From: Pseudomonas sp. NC02
GTDB taxonomy: Bacteria > Pseudomonadota > Gammaproteobacteria > Pseudomonadales > Pseudomonadaceae
Length of the DNA: 64,000 nucleotides
Direction: 5' to 3'
Assembly (NCBI RefSeq): GCF_002874965.1
Contig: NZ_CP025624.1
Span: 1,736,001-1,800,000, forward strand
Made by a program: the position numbers and the translations under genes. A model generated the notes under the pieces. It was not told the origin of the DNA, did no database searches, and saw only the letters and a program-made list of their open reading frames with translations. Shown one piece after another: positions 36,112-45,603 of this stretch; within the stretch, counting starts at the first letter, position 1, and each line of letters starts with the position of its first letter.

Positions 36112-37101
36112 ATGCAAAGCAGCAGCAACCTGTTTCCCGTCGCCTTGATCAGCGCTGAGCGTCGTGGCGACCTGAGTGAAGATGTGTATCGGCTGAAACC
36201 CGGCAACAGCCCTGACGGTACCGTCGAGCTGGCCGTGACCCGCCTGGGCCTGGCTGACGTCCCGGAAAACCGGGGCGTGCCGGTGGTTTTGTTGCATGGC
36301 AGTTTTTCCAACCGCCGCTTCTGGTACTCGCCCAAGGGGATCGGCCTGGGCGCCTACCTGGCGCGCGAAGGGTTTGACGTCTGGATCCCGGAAATGCGCG
36401 GTCACGGGCTGTCCCGGCGCAACCAGGACTACGCCAGGAATCGTGTCGCCGACTATGCTCGCTACGACTTGCCGGCCATTGCCGCCTTCGTGCGTGAGCA
36501 AAGCGGGCAGATTCCCCACTGGATCGGGCATTCCCTGGGTGGCACAACCCTGGCTGCGGCCCTGGGTGGGCAGCACCTTGGCGCGCCGGCAGTGGCCTCG
36601 GTGGCGCTGTTTGGCTGCCAGGTCAGTCGCACGCATTGGCCGTTGAAGTTGCCACCGGTGGAGTGGACCGGTCGCCTGCTCTTGAAACGTTTCGGCCAAT
36701 TGTCCGGCGCTCGGTGGAAACGCGGCCCGGAGGACGAGCCGGCGGGCGTATTGATTGAAGCCATGCGCTGGAATGGGCTGTTCGGCCGCTTTGGCGAAGG
36801 TAAGCAGGATTGGTGGAAAGGCCTGGCCGAGGTTGACGTGCCGCTGTTGGCGGTGAGCGCCGCCGGCGATCACCAGGACCCGGACTGGGCCTGTCGCAAG
36901 CTCTTTGAGCAGGTCGGCTCCGAGCATCGCCAATACCTGTGCCTGGGGCGCCAGCAAGGGTTCAGCGGGAATTTCGGGCATGTCGAGATGCTCGTCAGCA
37001 AGGCCGCCCAGGCTGAAGTGTGGCCGCTGGTGACGCGCTGGTTGAAAAATCCGCTTACACCTTTGCTGGGGGCGCAGGCGCAGGAACTGGCAGCGGTTTG
37101 A
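36112..37101 (+). CDS. Alpha/beta hydrolase (esterase-like)
   Basis: A 329-residue alpha/beta hydrolase. VVLLHGSFSNRRFW supplies the oxyanion region, GHSLGG carries the nucleophilic Ser, SAAGDHQDPDW the probable acid, and NFGHVEML the catalytic His. The substrate is unknown. It lies between ppsA and rraA, as in P. aeruginosa from memory. The frame extends upstream through the hairpin region, but the ATG at 36112 gives a sensible N-terminus. Confidence 0.88.
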   Translation: MQSSSNLFPVALISAERRGDLSEDVYRLKPGNSPDGTVELAVTRLGLADVPENRGVPVVLLHGSFSNRRFWYSPKGIGLGAYLAREGFDVWIPEMRGHGLSRRNQDYARNRVADYARYDLPAIAAFVREQSGQIPHWIGHSLGGTTLAAALGGQHLGAPAVASVALFGCQVSRTHWPLKLPPVEWTGRLLLKRFGQLSGARWKRGPEDEPAGVLIEAMRWNGLFGRFGEGKQDWWKGLAEVDVPLLAVSAAGDHQDPDWACRKLFEQVGSEHRQYLCLGRQQGFSGNFGHVEMLVSKAAQAEVWPLVTRWLKNPLTPLLGAQAQELAAV

Positions 37102-37323
37102 GCGCAAGGCTCTATCAGGGGCGTTTCGCTTGTTTGCCGTAGAGGCTAAGATATGACGCGTTGGGTGGTTCTGGTCATATTCAGTCGCGCAGTGGGTCTT
37201 GCGTTGCTATCCGATGGGCCTGACTATTCGGCCCGGATTAAAGAACCTTCACGGCAAAGCGTTTCCAGATGTAAGTAAACAGTGGGATGTTTGACACCTT
37301 CTTTCACCTACAGGAGTTTCTCG

Positions 37324-37815
37324 ATGAACCATTACCTTACCCCCGACCTGTGTGATGCCTATCCGGAGCTGGTGCAGGTGGTTGAGCCGATGTTCAGCAA
37401 TTTCGGCGGCCGGGACTCCTTTGGTGGCGAGATCGTGACCATCAAGTGCTTTGAAGACAATTCCCTGGTCAAGGAACAAGCCGAGCTCAATGGGGCCGGC
37501 AAGGTGCTGGTGGTCGATGGTGGAGGTTCCCTGCGCCGCGCGTTGCTGGGCGACATGATCGCCGAGAAAGCCGCGAAAAACGGCTGGGAAGGGCTGGTGA
37601 TCTACGGCTGCATCCGCGATGTCGACGTAATCGCCCAGACCGACCTGGGCGTGCAGGCCCTGGCCAGCCACCCGATGAAGACTGACAAGCGCGGTATTGG
37701 CGATTTGAACGTGGCGGTGACATTCGCCGGCGTGACCTTCCGCCCGGGCGAGTACGTGTACGCCGACAATAACGGTGTGATCGTCTCCCCCAGCCCGCTG
37801 AAGATGCCTGAATAA
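37324..37815 (+). CDS. rraA: RraA-family regulator / HMG aldolase-like protein
   Basis: A 163-residue RraA-fold protein. In E. coli RraA binds RNase E and slows mRNA decay, while some family members are 4-hydroxy-4-methyl-2-oxoglutarate aldolases. The metal/substrate segment [20 protein letters not shown] and GCIRDVD are present, the latter with the Arg-Asp pair used by aldolases. The start has AGGAG eight bases upstream. Both functions remain possible. Just after it lies the CorA-type transporter gene. Confidence 0.9.
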   Translation: MNHYLTPDLCDAYPELVQVVEPMFSNFGGRDSFGGEIVTIKCFEDNSLVKEQAELNGAGKVLVVDGGGSLRRALLGDMIAEKAAKNGWEGLVIYGCIRDVDVIAQTDLGVQALASHPMKTDKRGIGDLNVAVTFAGVTFRPGEYVYADNNGVIVSPSPLKMPE

Positions 37816-37840
37816 ACAGCAGTAGCCGACAGGGGTGAGG

Positions 37841-38836
37841 ATGTTCGAGGAAGAAAACGCGCAGTGGGGGCTGGTGCATGCCCTGGTGCTGGACGGTAAA
37901 GGTGGTGCGCGTTCGATTGCCCGGACAGAGCTTGATGAGCTGCAACTGCAGCCTCAGGAAAGCCTGTGGCTGCATTGGGACCGTAGCCATCCCCAGACCC
38001 AGACCTGGTTGCGCAAATCCAGCGGCCTCAGCGAATTCGCCTGTGACCTGCTGCTGGAGGAGAACACTCGCCCACGCCTGTTGCCGCTGCCGGATGCCGA
38101 GCTGCTGCTGTTTTTGCGCGGGGTCAACCTCAATCCCGGCGCCGAACCGGAAGACATGGTCTCGGTGCGGATCTTTGCCTCGGCAGCGCGGGTGATTTCC
38201 CTGCGTTTGCGCCCATTGCGCGCCACCGACGAGTTGCTGGTGCAACTGGCAGACGGCAAGGGGCCGAAGACTTCCTCGGAACTGGTCCTGTATATGGCGC
38301 AGTACCTGACCAACAAGGTTCAGGATCTGGTCAGCGACTTGTCCGAAATCGTCGATATCGAAGAAGAAAAACTGGATGCCGACGAACGGTATACTCCGGA
38401 GCATGGCAGCGTTTTGCAGATCCGTCGGCGCGCCGCCGGGCTTAAACGTTTCCTGTCGCCGCAGCGGGATATTTTCGCGCAGTTGACCCGGATCAAATTG
38501 CCCTGGTTCTGTGACGACGATGCTGACTACTGGAACGAATTGAACAACAGCCTGACCCGCTACCTGGAAGAGCTTGAGCTGGCCCGGGAGCGCGTGGGGC
38601 TTGTGCTGGAGACCGAAGACCGGCGTTTGAGCCTGCGCATGAACCGCACCATGTACCGCTTCGGGATCATCACCGGGATCTTCCTGCCGATGAGTTTCCT
38701 GACCGGTTTGCTGGGCATCAATGTGGGCGGAATTCCGTTCTCTTCCAGCCCTTACGGGTTCCTGATTGCTTGCCTGATGATGGTCACGGTGGCGGTCGGG
38801 CAATGGTGGTTGTTTCGACGGTTACGTTGGGTTTGA
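37841..38836 (+). CDS. cmaX: CorA-family metal transporter (ZntB/CmaX-like)
   Basis: A 331-residue CorA-superfamily channel. A large cytoplasmic N-terminal domain with long acidic helices is followed by two C-terminal membrane helices. The signature after the first helix is LLGINVGGIP (GIN type). Position next to crfX-cmpX-sigX corresponds to CmaX of P. aeruginosa, from memory. AGGGGTGAGG precedes the ATG at 37841. It probably moves Mg, Zn or a related divalent ion. Confidence 0.9.
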   Translation: MFEEENAQWGLVHALVLDGKGGARSIARTELDELQLQPQESLWLHWDRSHPQTQTWLRKSSGLSEFACDLLLEENTRPRLLPLPDAELLLFLRGVNLNPGAEPEDMVSVRIFASAARVISLRLRPLRATDELLVQLADGKGPKTSSELVLYMAQYLTNKVQDLVSDLSEIVDIEEEKLDADERYTPEHGSVLQIRRRAAGLKRFLSPQRDIFAQLTRIKLPWFCDDDADYWNELNNSLTRYLEELELARERVGLVLETEDRRLSLRMNRTMYRFGIITGIFLPMSFLTGLLGINVGGIPFSSSPYGFLIACLMMVTVAVGQWWLFRRLRWV

Positions 38837-38922
38837 GCTGAATGTGACCTGAACGTGGAAAGAGGTCATGTGACCCGAAGAATTTTACCCTCGTCTTTTA
38901 AATCACTTGCGAGAGGTTTTTT

Positions 38923-39168
38923 ATGCACGATCCGTTCGAACAGTCTTTGCGTGACATGCTCAATGCCTCGCCGTCCAACCGGGACGACGATGCTTGCCTG
39001 GGTCGCGTCTTGAAAACCGCCAACCGCCAGGTCGGGGCTGGGGATCTGTTCGGTCTGCTTGGCCGCTGGTTGCCGGCGTTGATGATGGCCTTGAACAATG
39101 GTTCGGCCCATGTCTCACCGGTTTCCCGTCGTAAACCTCTTGCTCGCACTGCTGATAAGGCTGAATGA
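38923..39168 (+). CDS. crfX: CrfX-like small protein
   Basis: An 81-residue protein (MHDPFEQSLRDMLNASPSNR) matching by position and start the small CrfX of the cmpX-crfX-sigX region. It has a short hydrophobic stretch (LFGLLGRWLPALMMAL) and a basic tail, with no known catalytic motif. GAGAGG precedes the ATG, and the stop overlaps the cmpX start by four bases (ATGA). Its molecular role is not known to me; the link is to envelope-stress control with SigX. Confidence 0.85.
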   Translation: MHDPFEQSLRDMLNASPSNRDDDACLGRVLKTANRQVGAGDLFGLLGRWLPALMMALNNGSAHVSPVSRRKPLARTADKAE

Positions 39169-39995
39169 ATATGGAACTCGATCTCTGGACCCAGAGTCTG
39201 GTAACTGCAATGACTGCGTTGTGGACCAAGGTGGCGAATTTCATTCCCAACCTGTTTGGTGCACTGGTGGTGGTACTGCTGGGTTTTGTCGTGGCCAAGC
39301 TGCTTGACACCCTGCTTTCCAAATTGCTGGCTAAGCTGGGTCTTGATCGATTGATGGGTGGCACCGGCCTGACCAAGATTTTGGGGCGTGCCGGGTTGCA
39401 AGTGCCGATCTCGACCCTGATCGGCAAGATCGTTTATTGGTTTGTTTTGCTGATTTTTCTGGTTTCTGCGGCTGAATCCCTTGGACTTGAGCGAGTTTCA
39501 GCTACGCTCGACATGCTGGCGCTGTATTTGCCGAAAGTATTCGGTGGCGCGCTGGTGTTGCTGGTAGGGGTTTTGCTGGCGCAACTGGCCAATGGCCTGG
39601 TGCGTGGCGCGGCTGAAGGCGTGGGTCTGGATTACGCCAGCGGCCTGGGGCGAATTGCCCAGGGTCTGGTGATTATCATCAGTATTTCGGTCGCGATCAG
39701 CCAGCTGGAGGTCAAGACTGACCTGCTGAACCATGTGATTGTGATTGTTTTGATTACCGTTGGTCTGGCCGTTGCGCTGGCCATGGGACTGGGAAGCCGG
39801 GAAATTGCCGGGCAGATTCTTGCGGGAATCTATGTGCGTGAGCTATATCAGGTTGGGCAACAAGTGCGTGTGGGCGAGGTCGAAGGGCAGATCGAGGAGA
39901 TCGGCACGGTCAAGACGACAGTGCTGACGGACGATGGCGAACTGGTGTCGCTTTCGAACCGGATCCTGCTGGAACAGCATGTGACTAGCCGCTAA
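39165..39995 (+). CDS. cmpX: Small mechanosensitive-channel-like membrane protein
   Basis: A 276-residue protein of the conserved TM-helix/MscS-like group. Four or five N-terminal helices (for example LFGALVVVLLGFVVAKLLDT) are followed by GLGSREIAGQILAGIYVREL and a small beta domain with VRVGEVEGQIEEIGTVKT, as in MscS channels. It is translationally coupled to crfX and followed by sigX. It probably senses membrane tension and affects SigX activity. Confidence 0.9.
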   Translation: MNMELDLWTQSLVTAMTALWTKVANFIPNLFGALVVVLLGFVVAKLLDTLLSKLLAKLGLDRLMGGTGLTKILGRAGLQVPISTLIGKIVYWFVLLIFLVSAAESLGLERVSATLDMLALYLPKVFGGALVLLVGVLLAQLANGLVRGAAEGVGLDYASGLGRIAQGLVIIISISVAISQLEVKTDLLNHVIVIVLITVGLAVALAMGLGSREIAGQILAGIYVRELYQVGQQVRVGEVEGQIEEIGTVKTTVLTDDGELVSLSNRILLEQHVTSR

Positions 39996-40082
39996 CCCGG
40001 CGAATCCTGCTAATGTACGCCGCCGCAAACCTGGGTATCCAGGCCATGGCGGACATTGACCTGACTGTCGGCACGACTTGTT

Positions 40083-40673
40083 TTGAATAAAGCCCAAACG
40101 CTGTCCACGCGCTATGACCCCCGTGAGCTCTCTGATGAGGAGTTGGTCGCGCGCTCGCACACGGAGCTGTTTCACGTAACACGCGCGTACGAAGAATTGA
40201 TGCGCAGGTATCAACGCACTCTGTTCAACGTTTGTTCAAGGTATTTAGGGAACGATAGAGATGCGGATGATGTCTGTCAGGAAGTGATGCTCAAGGTGCT
40301 ATACGGCCTGAAGAACTTCGAGGGAAAATCGAAGTTCAAGACATGGCTCTATAGCATCACGTACAACGAGTGCATCACGCAGTATCGGAAGGAACGGCGA
40401 AAGCGTCGCTTGATGGATGCTTTGAGTCTGGACCCCCTTGAGGAAGCGTCTGAGGAAAAGGCGCCTACCCCGGAAGAAAAGGGCGGACTCGATCGCTGGT
40501 TGGTGCATGTGAATCCGATTGACCGGGAAATTCTGGTGCTACGATTTGTCGCAGAGCTGGAGTTTCAGGAGATCGCTGACATCATGCATATGGGTTTGAG
40601 TGCTACAAAAATGCGTTACAAACGCGCTCTTGATAAATTACGTGAGAAATTTGCGGGCAGCACTGAAACTTAG
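40083..40673 (+). CDS. sigX: ECF sigma factor SigX
   Basis: A 196-residue ECF sigma factor. Region 2 contains YQRTLFNVCSRYLGNDRDAD, DDVCQEVMLKVLYGL and KFKTWLYSITYNECITQYRK; region 4 contains ILVLRFVAELEFQEIADIMH. SigX drives oprF and membrane lipid genes in pseudomonads. The start is TTG at 40083 (NKAQTLST follows), with no strong ribosome-binding site visible. No anti-sigma gene follows; oprF is directly downstream. Confidence 0.95.
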   Translation: MNKAQTLSTRYDPRELSDEELVARSHTELFHVTRAYEELMRRYQRTLFNVCSRYLGNDRDADDVCQEVMLKVLYGLKNFEGKSKFKTWLYSITYNECITQYRKERRKRRLMDALSLDPLEEASEEKAPTPEEKGGLDRWLVHVNPIDREILVLRFVAELEFQEIADIMHMGLSATKMRYKRALDKLREKFAGSTET

Positions 40674-40780
40674 TGCGTGGCAAATATCTCTTACGTGTAG
40701 GCAAGTTCTGTTAGACTTGTCGCCGAGTTGTCCCCCGGTATGTGGGACTGCTTTACAATCACCAGATGGGGATTTAACGG

Positions 40781-41764
40781 ATGAAACTGAAAAACACCTT
40801 GGGCTTGGCCATTGGTACTCTTATTGCTGCCACTTCTGTCGGCGCTCTGGCACAAGGCCAAGGCGCAGTTGAAGGCCAGCTGTTTTACAAAAAGCAGTTC
40901 AACGATAGCGTCAAACATATCGAAGACGGCTTCAATCCTGGCGCCAGCATCGGTTACTTCCTGACCGACGACGTGTCGATCAACCTGAACTACGACACTA
41001 CCAACCACACCCGTTCGAACGACGGTACTGGCAACCAGAAGATCAAAGGTGATACCGGCAGCGTTACTGCCCAGTACCACTTCGGTCAAGCTGGCGTCGA
41101 CTCCCTGCGTCCATACGTAGAGGGCGGTTTCGGCCACCAGAGCCGTACCAACGTTGAAGCTGATGGTCACAAAGGTCGCGATCAATCGACCCTGGCTATC
41201 GCTGGCGCTGGTGTGAAGTACTACTTCACCGACAACCTGTTCGCACGTGCTGGTGTTGAAGCTGACTACGCTATCGACAACGGCAAGTGGGACTACTCCG
41301 CACTGGTTGGCCTGGGCGTAAACTTCGGCGGCAACGCTGGCAAAACTGCTCCAGCTCCTACCCCAGCACCAGCTCCAGAGCCAACCCCAGAGCCAGAAGC
41401 TCCGGTTGCTCAGGTTGTTCGTGTTGAGCTGGACGTGAAGTTCGACTTCGACAAGTCGGTTGTTAAGCCTAACAGCTACGGCGACGTGAAAAACCTCGCT
41501 GACTTCATGAAACAGTACCCACAAACCACCACCGTTGTTGAAGGTCACACTGACTCCGTCGGTCCTGACGCTTACAACCAGAAGCTGTCCCAGCGTCGTG
41601 CTGACGCTGTTAAGCAAGTCCTGGTCAAAGACGGTATTGCTCCTAACCGTGTAAGCTCGGTTGGTTATGGCAAATCCCGCCCAGTTGCTGACAACGCAAC
41701 TGAAGCTGGCCGTGCTATCAACCGTCGCGTAGAAGCCTCGGTAGAAGCACAAGCAGCTCAGTAA
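40781..41764 (+). CDS. oprF: Major outer membrane porin OprF
   Basis: A 327-residue OmpA-family porin. A signal peptide (about 1-24), an eight-stranded barrel domain (to about 185), a Pro/Ala/Glu-rich hinge (APTPAPAPEPTPEPEAP) and an OmpA peptidoglycan-binding domain (NQKLSQRRADAVKQVL; NRRVEASVEAQAAQ) are visible. Codon use is skewed to a small set (GCT, CGT, GTT, AAC), as expected for a very abundant protein. The gene is preceded by GGGGATTTAACGG and ends in a strong terminator. Confidence 0.97.
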   Translation: MKLKNTLGLAIGTLIAATSVGALAQGQGAVEGQLFYKKQFNDSVKHIEDGFNPGASIGYFLTDDVSINLNYDTTNHTRSNDGTGNQKIKGDTGSVTAQYHFGQAGVDSLRPYVEGGFGHQSRTNVEADGHKGRDQSTLAIAGAGVKYYFTDNLFARAGVEADYAIDNGKWDYSALVGLGVNFGGNAGKTAPAPTPAPAPEPTPEPEAPVAQVVRVELDVKFDFDKSVVKPNSYGDVKNLADFMKQYPQTTTVVEGHTDSVGPDAYNQKLSQRRADAVKQVLVKDGIAPNRVSSVGYGKSRPVADNATEAGRAINRRVEASVEAQAAQ

Positions 41765-41780
41765 TTACTGAGTTGTAGAA

Positions 41781-41809
41781 AAAAGCCCGGCTTAGGCCGG
41801 GCTTTTTTT
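41781..41809 (+). terminator. Intrinsic terminator of oprF
   Basis: AAAAGCCCGGC-TTAG-GCCGGGCTTTTTTT forms a perfect GC-rich stem with a T-run, 17 bases after the oprF stop. The A-run on the other side could let it also stop transcripts coming from cobA. Confidence 0.92.
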
Positions 41810-41824
41810 CGCCTGTAATTTGCC

Positions 41825-42568
41825 TCAGGCCGTGGCGCTGGCCAGGGCCGCAAGCGCCTGCGTCGCTTGAGCAACCCGGCCAATCACCAGGATAGCCGGG
41901 CTCTTGAGCGCGAATTCGTGCGCATCATCCTGCATCCGGGCGAGGCTGCTGCGGCATTCGCGCTGTTGTGGCAGTGAAGCGTTTTCAATCATCGCCACCG
42001 GCATGTCATCGCTCATGCCACCTTCCAGCAATTGCCGGCGGATTTCCCCCAGTTTCGCCACCCCCATATAGATCACCAGCGTGGTGCCGCCCTCTGCCAG
42101 GGCCCGCCAATTGAGGCTGCTGTCGTCCTGGGTATGGGCCGTGACCAACGTGACGCCACGGCTGACACCGCGCAACGTCAGCGAAATATCGCAGTTCGTT
42201 GCCCCGGCCAGCCCTGCCGTAATGCCGTTGACCAACTCCACTTCCACCCCTTGCTGCCTGAGCCACGCCGCCTCTTCGCCGCCGCGACCAAAAATGCACG
42301 GGTCGCCGCCCTTGAGCCGCACCACGCACTTACCCTGCCGGGCATAACGCAACATCAGGCGATGGATAAACGCCTGTGGGGTGGAACGGCAGCCACCGCG
42401 TTTGCCCACGGTGATCAGCCGTGCAGCGGGGCAATGCTCCAGCAGCGCCGGGTTGACCAGATCATCGATCAGCACCACATCGGCTTCCCGCAGGGCTCTC
42501 ACCGCCTTGAGTGTCAGCAGTTCCGGATCGCCGGGGCCTGCGCCCACCAGCCAGACTTTTGCGCTCAT
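41825..42568 (-). CDS. cobA: Uroporphyrinogen-III C-methyltransferase
   Basis: A 247-residue SUMT that methylates uroporphyrinogen III twice on the way to siroheme. VWLVGAGPGDPELLTLKAV and VRLKGGDPCIFGRGGEEA are the family motifs. It ends the nirB-nirD-nasC-cobA operon, supplying precursor for the siroheme of NirB. Nine bases separate it from nasC. Confidence 0.96.
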   Translation of the reverse strand: MSAKVWLVGAGPGDPELLTLKAVRALREADVVLIDDLVNPALLEHCPAARLITVGKRGGCRSTPQAFIHRLMLRYARQGKCVVRLKGGDPCIFGRGGEEAAWLRQQGVEVELVNGITAGLAGATNCDISLTLRGVSRGVTLVTAHTQDDSSLNWRALAEGGTTLVIYMGVAKLGEIRRQLLEGGMSDDMPVAMIENASLPQQRECRSSLARMQDDAHEFALKSPAILVIGRVAQATQALAALASATA

Positions 42569-42577
42569 ATGCTTGCC

Positions 42578-45286
42578 TCACACTCTGATCGCGATTGGCT
42601 GCTTGCCGCTCGCCAATAACCGTTTGATTTCCGGCACACAGGAGCCGCATTGCGTGCCGCAACCCAGTTCCTGCTTCAGCCCGTTCAGGTCCAGGCCCCG
42701 GGCAATGCCGGCGCAGACCGCGCTTTCGCTGACGTTCTTGCAGTTGCACAGCGTCTTGTTGCTGCTCGAGCCGCCCCCCGGTGGCGCACTCAATGGTGCC
42801 AACAACCAGCGGCGTAACTGCTCATCGGTGCGACCTTCCAGCCACAGGCTTTGCAGCCAGTGGCGAGCCAGGGTTTCGCCAGCCAGGCGGATCGCGGTGA
42901 TACGGCCTTTTTCAATCTTTACCCGCTTGCCAATGGAGCGCCGCGGGTCGTCGTACGCCATCACGGGGCCGTCGTTGAGGCCCAGCAGTTGGTCGATCTG
43001 CTTGAGCAGTTCAAGGGCGGGCGCCTCGTGATGCGCCGCACGAATCAGCAGGGCAGGCCGCTCGCGTCCGGTCAGGCTCAGGCTGACGTAGGCAAAGCCG
43101 TCACACAGCGGTCGCAACGCTTCGAAGTGTTGCTGCACATCGCCTTCAATCAGCGCAAACAAGTGCCAGGGCAGTCGCACCGCCTCCAGGCGCACGCCGC
43201 TGTGCTTGAGTTCCGGCTGTTTGGACAGCGGGTCGAATGCCGGCTGGGTCAGCGCATTTACGCCGCCTTTAAGAAAACGGTCGCCCCAGTGCATCGGCAG
43301 GAAAGCCTGGCCGGGACGCACGCTGTCATCGCTGCCGACGGCCACAATCACGCTGCCGCGCCGGCTTTTCAGGCTGACCAGATCCCCTTCCTTCAAGCGA
43401 TGGCGACGCAGTTCGTCCGGGTGCAGGCTGAGCACTGCTTCACTGACATGGCCGAACAGCTGCGCAGCGGTGCCGGTGCGGCTCATGCCATGCCATTGGT
43501 CCCGCAGGCGGCCGGTGATCAGGGTGAGTGGGAAGCGCGCGTCACGCTGCTCCTTGGCGGCGCGATAAGGGTCGGCGACAAAGTGCGCGCGGCCAGTCTC
43601 CGTAGGGAAAAATCCGTCGGTGTACAGCCTTGGTGTTCCGCCCACCGCATCGGCCGGGAATGGCCATTGCTGCGGGCCTATCCGGTCCAGCAGCGCGTGG
43701 CTGATACCCGACAGGTCCAGGTCCCGGCCACGGGTCAGCAGCTTGTATTCATCAAAGATCTGTGCCGGTTGCTCAAAGGCAAAAAGCCCCGGTTTTCCGG
43801 GACAAAGACGCTGCTCCAGGCGTTGGGCAAAATCCACGGTGATTGCCCAGTCCGGCCGCGCTTCCCCAGGTGGGGCGATGGCTCGGCGAACGTGGGAAAT
43901 GCGCCGCTCAGAGTTGGTCACTGTGCCTTCCTTCTCGCCCCAGCTCGCGGCTGGCAGCAACAGGTCGGCGTAACGCGCCGTCTCGGTTGTACGAAAGGCT
44001 TCCTGTAGCACCACGAACGGACACGCTTCCAGGGCCTGGCGCACGGTGTTCTGGTCGGGCAGGGATTGGGCGGGGTTGGTGCACGCGATCCACAAGGCCT
44101 TGATCTTGCCGGCCTGCATCTGTTCAAACAATTCGATGGCGGTCAGCCCGGTGCTGGCCGGCAGTTGGTCGACCCCCCAATACGCGGCTACTTCTGCCCG
44201 ATGTTCGGGGTTGGCAGCCTCACGATGGCCAGGCAGTAAATTCGACAAACTGCCGGTTTCCCGCCCACCCATGGCATTCGGCTGACCCGTCAGGGAGAAA
44301 GGTCCGCAGCCAGGGCGGCCGATGGTGCCGGTCGCCAAATGCAGGTTAATCAAGGCGCTGTTCTTCGCGCTGCCGGCGGTGGACTGATTGAGCCCCATGC
44401 ACCACAACGACAGAAAACTCGCCGAGGTGCCGACCCATTCCGCACACAGGTGCAGTTGCTCGACACTGATCCCGCACAACTGCGTGACCATTTGCGGTGT
44501 GTAGTCGTGAACCAGGCGTTTGAGTTCGACCAGGCCGTCGGTATGGGCCTGGATAAAGTCGCGGTCGATCCAGTCTTCCCACAACAGCAAGTGCAGGATC
44601 CCATGGAACAATGCGACATCCGTACCCGGCAGAATCGCCAGATGCAGGTCCGCCAAGTCGCAGGTGTCGGTGCGCCGGGGATCAATTACCAGCACTTTCA
44701 TCTGTGGCCGGCGGGCCTTGGCTTCCTCCAGGCGTCGGAACAACACCGGATGCGCGTAGGCCATGTTACTGCCGACGATCATCACGCAGTCGCTCGACTC
44801 CAGGTCCTCGTAGCTGCACGGTGGCGCGTCGGCCCCCAGGCTGCGCTTGTAGCCGACCACCGCCGAAGACATGCACAGCCGCGAGTTGCTGTCGATGTTG
44901 TTGGTGCCCACCAGCGCCCGCGCCAGTTTGTTGAAGCTGTAGTAATCCTCGGTCAGCAACTGCCCGGAAATATAGAACGCGACGCTGTCCGGCCCGTGTT
45001 CAGCGATGGTTTCGACAAACACGTTCGCCGCGTGCTCCAGGGCGGTATCCCAGTCGGTGCGGCTGCGGGCCAGGCCTTTGCCCAGCCGCAGTTCCGGGTA
45101 CAACGCGCGGGCCGTGAGGTCTCCGGTGAGGTGCAGGCTGGAGCCCTTGCTGCACAATTTTCCGAAGTTGGCCGGATGACTCGGATCGCCACTGACGCCG
45201 AGGATCTGCGAGCCATCATGCTCGATCAGTACGCCGCAACCGACCCCGCAGTAGCAGCAGGTGGACGCGGTGGTCTGGCGGTTCAT
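42578..45286 (-). CDS. nasC: Assimilatory nitrate reductase catalytic subunit
   Basis: A 902-residue molybdopterin enzyme reducing nitrate to nitrite in the cytoplasm. The N-terminal [4Fe-4S] motif CCYCGVGCGV is followed by the molybdopterin domains, including MGLNQSTAGSAKNSALINLH. The C-terminus carries an extra BFD-like [2Fe-2S] domain (CNCKNVSESAVC; GCGTQCGSCVPEIK) for electron entry. The ATG overlaps the nirD stop by one base (TGATG). A TTG at 45289 is an alternative start. Confidence 0.95.
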   Translation of the reverse strand: MNRQTTASTCCYCGVGCGVLIEHDGSQILGVSGDPSHPANFGKLCSKGSSLHLTGDLTARALYPELRLGKGLARSRTDWDTALEHAANVFVETIAEHGPDSVAFYISGQLLTEDYYSFNKLARALVGTNNIDSNSRLCMSSAVVGYKRSLGADAPPCSYEDLESSDCVMIVGSNMAYAHPVLFRRLEEAKARRPQMKVLVIDPRRTDTCDLADLHLAILPGTDVALFHGILHLLLWEDWIDRDFIQAHTDGLVELKRLVHDYTPQMVTQLCGISVEQLHLCAEWVGTSASFLSLWCMGLNQSTAGSAKNSALINLHLATGTIGRPGCGPFSLTGQPNAMGGRETGSLSNLLPGHREAANPEHRAEVAAYWGVDQLPASTGLTAIELFEQMQAGKIKALWIACTNPAQSLPDQNTVRQALEACPFVVLQEAFRTTETARYADLLLPAASWGEKEGTVTNSERRISHVRRAIAPPGEARPDWAITVDFAQRLEQRLCPGKPGLFAFEQPAQIFDEYKLLTRGRDLDLSGISHALLDRIGPQQWPFPADAVGGTPRLYTDGFFPTETGRAHFVADPYRAAKEQRDARFPLTLITGRLRDQWHGMSRTGTAAQLFGHVSEAVLSLHPDELRRHRLKEGDLVSLKSRRGSVIVAVGSDDSVRPGQAFLPMHWGDRFLKGGVNALTQPAFDPLSKQPELKHSGVRLEAVRLPWHLFALIEGDVQQHFEALRPLCDGFAYVSLSLTGRERPALLIRAAHHEAPALELLKQIDQLLGLNDGPVMAYDDPRRSIGKRVKIEKGRITAIRLAGETLARHWLQSLWLEGRTDEQLRRWLLAPLSAPPGGGSSSNKTLCNCKNVSESAVCAGIARGLDLNGLKQELGCGTQCGSCVPEIKRLLASGKQPIAIRV

Positions 45287-45603
45287 CAACCGGCGTCCCG
45301 CAGCGCCAACATCACCCGGCCGTTTTCCACACGGGCCGGGTGGTGATGGGCGCAGCCGACGTCCGGTGCCTGGGCCTCCCCGGACTCCAGGTCGATCTGC
45401 CAGTTGTGCAGCGGGCAGGCCACGCGCTTGCCGTAGATCAAGCCTTGGGACAGCGGGCCACCCTTGTGCGGGCAGCGGTCGTCGAGGGCGAAAACCTCGT
45501 CGTCACTGGTACGAAAAATCGCGATGTCGCCTTTTGGCCCGCTGATGATGCGCGAGCCCAGGGCGTTGATTTCTTCGAGGGCGCATATATCCAGCCAGTT
45601 CAT
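45286..45603 (-). CDS. nirD: NADH nitrite reductase small subunit
   Basis: A 105-residue Rieske-like protein. The two cluster-type motifs CPHKGG and CPLHNW retain Cys and His, so this NirD could hold a [2Fe-2S] cluster. ATGA overlap links it to nirB. A longer frame to 45681 is rejected since MNWLDIC at 45603 is the normal start. Confidence 0.95.
   Translation of the reverse strand: MNWLDICALEEINALGSRIISGPKGDIAIFRTSDDEVFALDDRCPHKGGPLSQGLIYGKRVACPLHNWQIDLESGEAQAPDVGCAHHHPARVENGRVMLALRDAG

Noticed and set aside
40674..40780. An exact SigX promoter before oprF
   Set aside because: SigX control is expected from the literature, but I could not identify -35/-10 elements with confidence in the sequence.
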